NCBI RefSeq assembly: GCF_019059575.1
Contig: NW_024882989.1
Coordinates: 90,498 to 154,497 of the forward strand
DNA length: 64,000 nt
Direction of reading: 5' to 3'
Source: Amphibalanus amphitrite
Lineage: Eukaryota > Arthropoda > Thecostraca > Balanomorpha > Balanidae
Below the pieces are notes generated by a model. That model was not told the origin of the DNA. It made no database searches and saw only the letters and a program-made list of their open reading frames with translations. The translations under genes and the position numbers were made by a program. Below are positions 58,250-64,000 of this stretch, piece by piece (positions within the stretch are counted from its first letter, which is position 1; each line of letters opens with the position of its first letter).

Positions 58250-59870
58250 TCCCCACGCACGGACTCCAAGGGGCCGTGATGGATCCAAGGAGGCCCTCTG
58301 TTCATACTTGGCAGTCGAAGCCCCTGAGACTGATGGCCTGAGAGGCCCTAGTGGATCTGAGGAGGCCCCAATATCCACACTGGTCTGGGGAGGCCCCTAA
58401 CACTGGCGGTCTGGGAGGCCCCTCTATCCGCTAGTCAGAGGTCTGAGACTGGTGGTCTGGGAGGCCCCTCCATCCACACTAGTCAGAATAGGCCCCTGAC
58501 ACTGGCGGTCTAGCCGAGGCCCCCTACCCTCACTAGTCAGAGGAGGCCCCTCTATCCTCAATAGTCAGAAGAGGCCCCTGAGACTGATGGTCTGGGAGGC
58601 CTATCCATCTACAGTCTACACTGTAGTCAGAGGAGGCCCCTGAGACTGATGACCTGAGAGGCCCTTATAATCACACCAGGCAGAAGAGGCCCATGAGACT
58701 GATGGCCTGGGAAGCCCTTATATTCACACTAGGCAGAGGAGGCCCCTGAGACTGATGGTATGAGAGACCCTCATATTCACACCAGTCAGAAGAGGCCCCC
58801 GAGGCCGATGGCTGTGAGGCCCTTCTGTTCATATAACTGGCCACTGGAGGCCCCTGAAACCGGTGGTCTGGGAGGGCCCTCTATCCACACTAGTCAGAAG
58901 AGGCCCCTGAGACCGATGGTCTGAGAGGCTCTTATGTTCATACTGGCCACAAGAGGCCCCTGAGACTGATAGTCAGAGAGGTCCACTCCTAATGAATCTG
59001 AGGGGGCCCTCTATCCACATTTACACTTTTCTAGGGAGGCCCCCGAGACTGATGGTCTGAGAGGCCCTTTTATTTATACTGTCCACAGGAGCCCCCTGAG
59101 ATTAATGGTCTGAGAGGCTCTTCTATTTATATTAACCAGAGGAGGCCCCTAGGATTGATGGTCTAACAGGCGCAGGGCGCAGGCCCTTCTATTTATACTA
59201 GCCAGAGGAGGCCCATGAGACTGATGGTCTGAGAGGCCCTTCTATTCAAACTAGGCAGATGAGGCCCCTGAGAATGATAGTCCGAAGAGCCATGCGGCGG
59301 CAACTGGCCGTGGCCATATTTCGGTTCGGTAGGGCCCCACCGAGCTCATGAGAGCACCTCAAGGGCTCCTAAGTAGACACGCTTATCCCCTTAATGGTCT
59401 GAGAGGCTGTTATGTTCATACTGGCCACAAGAGGCCCCTGAGACTGATAGTCAGAGAGGTCCACTCCTAATGAATCTGAGGGGGGCCCTCTATCCACATT
59501 TACACTTTTCTAGGGAGGCCCCCGAGACTGATGGTCTGAGAGGCCCTTTTATTTATACTGTCCACAGGAGCCCCCTGAGATTAATGGTCTGAGAGGCTCT
59601 TCTATTTGTATTAACCAGAGGAGGCCCCTAGGATTGATGGTCTAACAGGCGCAGGGCGCAGGCCCTTCTATTTATACTAGCCAGAGGAGGCCCATGAGAC
59701 TGATGGTCTGAGAGGCCCTTCTATTCAAACTAGGCAGATGAGGCCCCTGAGAATGATAGTCCGAAGAGCCATGCGGCGGCAACTGGCCGTGGCCATATTT
59801 CGGTTCGGTAGGGCCCCACCGAGCTCATGAGAGCACCTCAAGGGCTCCTAAGTAGACACGCTTATCCCCA
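58250..59870. repeat. AGGCCCCTGAGACTGATGGTCTG satellite array
   Basis: Tandem units of about 55-65 bp, each with AGGCCCCTGAGACTGATGG, then TCTGAGAGGCCCTTCTAT and a TATTCATACTGGCCAC-like spacer. Units are diverged. A higher-order duplication occupies its right part. Confidence 0.9.
58916..59869. repeat. Tandem duplication of about 475 bp within the satellite
   Basis: 58916-59390 is repeated at about 59394-59869 with an offset of 478-479 bases. I see only a few differences: one inserted G, CTCTT versus CTGTT, and TTTATATT versus TTTGTATT. The copies include the unrelated-looking CATGCGGCGGCAACTGGCC segment. Confidence 0.93.
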
Positions 59871-60950
59871 TAAGGGTGCCACGCCGGCTTCTGAAGGCTC
59901 CTTGTAGGCGTCTAAGGGCCCTTTCCGGCCTCTAACGGCTCCACCCGCCTGTGATGGCTCCACACCAGTGTTTATGAGCGCCACACAGCGGCGCCTTTGA
60001 GGGTCATACAAGTGTCTCTTAGGGCCCTATATCGGTGGCTCTGGGGGCCCCACACCGGCGCCTCTGTGGGCCACCATACCTCTGCATCTCAAGGCTCTAT
60101 AGGTACATCTGAGGGCCCCACACCAGTATCTCGGAGCTCTGAAGGCCCCACACCGGTGACTCTGAGGACTCACCGGCTCCTGAGAGCACCATGTTGATGT
60201 CTAACGGCTCCTCAAGGCCACTGAAGGCACCACACAAGCTCTCACTGAGCTCTAATGTCCATGTACCGGCCTCTGAGAGATTTAAGCCAGCGCATTCATA
60301 GCTCCACACCTGCAATTGTAAGGGCTTCACACTGAAATATCTGAGGGTTCCACACCGGTGTCTCTAAGGGCCACATAGCGGCATCTGTGAGGGCCCCATA
60401 CCGGCGTCTCCGAGGGTTCACATCTGGCGGGCACCCATCAGCGACTGAAGGTCCCACACTGTCGACTCCGAGAGCCCCATCTGCGTCTGGGAGCACCATG
60501 CCGTCTCTAAGAACCAGAGCGGCTGCCGGCTCCTCCGTACGAAAGATGGGCGTCTGCATGCCAAAGGGGAGCGGTTCTGAGACAGAAGGGCACCTACGTG
60601 CAATAGAGGGGCGCCTATGAAGCCCATAGGGGCGCCTCAATGCGAAAGAGGGGCGCCTCTGAGGCCTACATATATGGGCGTCCGCATGCAATAGAGGTCT
60701 GCAATGCAATTGATCAATGCCATGGGGTGCATTCATAAGAAACAGGGGCGCCGGCATGGCAAAGAGAGGCGCCTTCAAGTGTCCATAAAAGAGGGACGCC
60801 TATGATAAGCGGCGCACATTGCATGCGACAACGGGGCGACTGTGGGGCATATAGGGATGTCTCTGATGACTATCATAGGGCGCTTATATGCCAAAGAGGG
60901 TGCCTACTGCCTATGAAGCTAATGGGGGCACCTGGGAAACGAGGAAGACA
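59870..60950. repeat. GGCGCC/CTCTGAGGGC degenerate repeat zone
   Basis: Irregular repeats based on CACACCGGTGTCTCTGAGGGC (60.0-60.45 kb) and on AGAGGGGCGCCTATGA (60.55-60.9 kb), at the right of the satellite element. Confidence 0.75.
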
Positions 60951-61257
60951 TTTGTGTTAGGGTTTTCAGGGGTCATGCGCCGTTTGCGGCAAATAGATTC
61001 TAAAAAAAAAATTGGAGGGGGAATAAGTTTAAAAAATGGTGCGGACTTTCCGCACTGTTCGCTTAAGCGGTTACGCCCCTGGGTACCTACATCTGCCCGA
61101 TCTCAGAAGCTAGATTTGGAGGTCATACTTGAAAGCAGCCAGCAGAACGAGGCAAAAGTTGGAGGCCCCTGAAAATAGGAGGCCCCCTGGAAAAGGAGGC
61201 CCCTTGACAGGGTGGCCCACCCACTTTTCATGACGTTCCTACGCCCGTGAGCAGCAG

Positions 61258-62255
61258 CGGCTACCGAACGAAGTCCGGCCACCGGACGAAGTACTTCGTG
61301 CTCCATCTCAAGGCTAGGCCGTCCACTGACACCGGCCAATCCTGCTTTCTTGCATTGTAAACTCTGCAATGTGCATTGTACATACACTGTCTGCGGACAG
61401 TGACGGCTCTGTGGATCCTATCCGGGGACCTGTCTTACCGTTACCTTGGTAATCCATCGCCCTGCCAGCAGCTGTTGACATTTCAGCGGCCTCCACTGCA
61501 CAGGTAAACAGGAATCTGTGTACCTGTATGCATCGGACAGGGCCCAGACTCATTACCTGAGGAGATCCTATCGAAATCCGGTTCTGGCGGACGCTCCTTA
61601 TTCCAGACTTTGCAGCAGACGGTGGTGGTGGAAGGCACCGTCTGCCAAGTGCCCACTCCACCCCTCCCTAACCCCGGGATCGAACCGGTCGGGTATCCTT
61701 GGTATGCCGTCCGTCGCCACGCCATTGTCTTTGCTGGAGCATGAACCGGTGCTCAGCTGACGCAGGAAGTATGGAAGATTAGACGCACCAGCTCCCTATC
61801 TGACCCTCCCTATACCAGCATCCCGCTCGGACGATGACTGGGACCGTCACATTCCGGCGTTACGGTCACGGGCAGCGTGACGGGACAGGTGTGACGCGTG
61901 CCGCACCGTCTAAGGAGTTACTGCACTCCTTTTGCACACTGGTACATATGAACCACACTGGTGTGTATTGCAAGTCAAGAGAGACCAAATTCATCCTGTT
62001 GGCGGATTGTGGGCACCAGACACTTCCGATTGTAAGAGAATTCTTGCGAACATGGCAGCATATCTGCGAACATCGAGCATGGCAGCATATCTGTTATCGA
62101 GCTGCGTTTTAGTCATGTCACCGCTAAGCGTATGGTGTGTGTGGTGGTTGAGAGTGACGCATTGACCTCCAATCCCATGTTTGATCACGTTCAGGGACAT
62201 GGTGCTGCAGTTTATGTTGGGTTGCTGATGCAACAAGGCGCTGCAAACAGACACA
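61258..62255. other. Intergenic DNA with a candidate tRNA-derived SINE
   Basis: Apart from the tRNA-like promoter at about 61668-61730, no gene or element was recognised. Confidence 0.4.
61480..61745 (-). repeat. Candidate tRNA-derived SINE
   Basis: On the - strand, a tRNA-like A box (TGGCGTGGCGACGG, about 61725-61712) is followed about 30 bases later by a B box (GGTTCGATCCC, about 61688-61678). This is RNA polymerase III promoter spacing. It does not fold as an obvious intact tRNA, so a SINE head is likelier than a tRNA gene. The outer limits are guesses. Confidence 0.4.
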
Positions 62256-62589
<334 letters not shown>

Positions 62590-62598
62590 CAGAGACAG

Positions 62599-62600
62599 GC

Positions 62601-62677
<77 letters not shown>

Positions 62678-62679
62678 GT
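62599..62679. repeat. (ACAG)n microsatellite
   Basis: About twenty uninterrupted tetranucleotide units directly after the GA array. Confidence 0.97.
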
Positions 62680-63089
62680 CAAAGAAAGAGAGACCACGGA
62701 AATACAATATCAGCGATACGACAGAACAATGCCTCGGCCGATTTGAGGGGATCGGAGCATTCCCCGAGACTGGACTGACTTACGTCCGTATAACATGCAC
62801 TCGCATGGTGTGTTATCTGTGTGCTCTTTACCCTCCCAAGGTACCCTTGATACCCGCCCGCACAACCGACTCCGCGCGGACAACAAAGCTGATTGCGCAG
62901 TAGTGGCGCAGCTGCGCATTGCGCGATAACGCCGATATTGCACACAGGATCCGATGTCGTCAAACGGTTCTGCTTTGAGTGCCAACTCACTACAAACACC
63001 CGTTCGTATGGTGTCATTCTAGCCTAATCCGACGCTACGTACTTGTCACATGAACGTCAAACCCGTTTTTGACGGTGAGGTGAGGTGAG
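62680..63089. other. Intergenic spacer
   Basis: About 410 bases with no recognised feature. Confidence 0.5.
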
Positions 63090-64000
63090 TTAACCCGCGC
63101 CCCACTGGGGGGGGGGGGGCTATTAATAGCCCCCCTCCCGTTTTTCTGCAATAACTTCCAAACCGCTTGACGTGTCGACGCCAAACTTTCAGTACCTTCG
63201 GCTGCATCAATTTGACACCTCGCGTCAAAATTTGAACTTCGTACCTACCATAGGTCGGCCGGAAATAACGTCAGAGTGACGTCATGTTCGGCCGATTTCG
63301 ACGCAAAACATTGAGCCACGGCAATCGCTCCCAAGAGCTCAGTTTTTAAGCTAGATCCAATTTCTTTGCATGAGAGGACTCAAAATAGACTGCGCTATCA
63401 AACTGCTATCTCGGATTTTCAAAATTTTGAAAATTTCGAAAATTTTATATAATAAAATTCAAAATTTATATTTTTACATTTTTTTCAAAAACTTTATGAT
63501 TTTTCGAAAAAACGGAGTATATGTGATAGAACTCATTATTATGACAAACTCTAGCAAGTTTTAGCTAAATATCTTCAAAATGGCCAAGTTATACGCATTA
63601 TTGCAAAAAAGTATCAATTATTAATTTTTCAAATCAATTTTTCAGCACGAATTTGACATCGTACCCAATATAAATAGCACCATCATGTTACTGAGCTCAA
63701 ACTGCATCCAATAGACACCTTTTTTGTTGAAAATTTTAATTTCAAAATTTGACCTTTTTTGACCTGAAACCTGACCTAAGCGAAATTTGACACAAAATGA
63801 CCTCGAATGACACAGACACATCAAATTCGAAATGTTTGGCCTAAATGGACCATAAAACATGCGTCACGTGACCGACGGATGATATACTATTTTCGTGACC
63901 TGTGATGACCTGACCTTGACCTGAAAATCAAAGTACAAGTTTGGTACCCTCAGAGTATCTAGAGCATCTATTCACGAGTGTGTGAACCAAAATGAGCCTG
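63090..64000 (+). mobile_element. TTAA element, left part, cut by the window end
   Basis: TTAA (63090-63093) CCCGCGCCCCACTGGGG, then a G-run/CTATTAATAG/C-run palindrome (about 63107-63138). The following body (CCAAACTTTCAGTACCTT, GTGACGTCATGTTCG) aligns with the left half of the 944-2124 element in the same orientation. TGACCT motifs appear at about 63748-63775 and 63895-63925. Confidence 0.8.

Larger units (their letters stand above)
58074..61249. mobile_element. 3.18 kb hAT-like element carrying a satellite array
   Basis: The left end is CATAGGCGTAGGAAC (58074-58088). The right end, inverted, is CACGGGCGTAGGAAC (61249-61235). The 8-bp direct repeat AGCAGCAG flanks it at 58066-58073 and 61250-61257. 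Just inside the ends are CCCACCCACTTTT motifs, at both ends in the same orientation. The interior is almost wholly GAGGCCCCTGAGACTGATGG-type repeats followed by a GGCGCCTCTGAGG-type zone (60.0-60.9 kb). No transposase. Confidence 0.88.

Noticed and set aside
58074..60950. CRISPR-like array reading of the 60-bp repeats
   Set aside because: Eukaryotic context, diverged units, no unique spacers of constant length and no cas genes; it is satellite DNA.

Overview
The window is eukaryotic nuclear DNA. It has GT-AG introns several kb long, long dinucleotide microsatellites, many short DNA transposons, and coding sequence in small phase-matched exons. Protein similarity and gene structure point to an arthropod. 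A GC-rich, TE-dense crustacean genome (a barnacle, for example) would fit, but that is a guess from style only. There are no bacterial-type operons.

Three protein-coding loci can be supported. (1) The + strand carries the terminal coding exon (12176-12448) of a class III adenylyl cyclase; its upstream exons are not recognised in the window. (2) Most of the window (15535-53736, - strand) is one large gene for a LAMMER/CLK dual-specificity kinase, the Drosophila Doa orthologue. I read ten downstream exons that rebuild a full kinase domain without a frame break. Two upstream routes feed them: a 282-codon Ser/Trp-rich first exon (53736-52889) plus a 50-codon Arg/Ser exon (40553-40403), or a single 801-codon first exon (31752-29350). 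Both routes end in phase 0 at the same acceptor (28572), giving predicted proteins of 693 and 1161 aa. (3) Inside the 3.8 kb Doa intron between 21943 and 18104, on the same strand, lies an intronless 466-codon gene (20305-18905) for an SH2 adaptor resembling vertebrate BLNK/SLP-76. The cyclase and Doa are convergent, about 3.1 kb apart between stop codons.

Layout: 1-7.1 kb is a cluster of about 0.9-1.2 kb TTAA-flanked inverted-repeat elements. 7.1-12.2 kb is cyclase intron or upstream DNA. 12.2-15.5 kb holds both 3' ends. 15.5-31.8 kb holds the Doa kinase exons and the nested gene. 31.8-53.7 kb is two long 5' introns with one coding exon. 53.7-64 kb is upstream flank with another TTAA element, a 3.2 kb satellite-bearing 8-bp-TSD transposon, a candidate SINE, microsatellites and a truncated TTAA element.

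The least ordinary content is the mobile DNA. The TTAA elements carry subterminal poly-G/poly-C palindromes whose loop-proximal core differs between copies but stays self-complementary and matched between the two ends of each copy, and they are filled with AGGTCA (nuclear-receptor half-site) arrays. Four other elements have exact 8- or 9-bp target duplications visible by eye. Doa intron DNA also holds a perfect 54-bp-arm hairpin.
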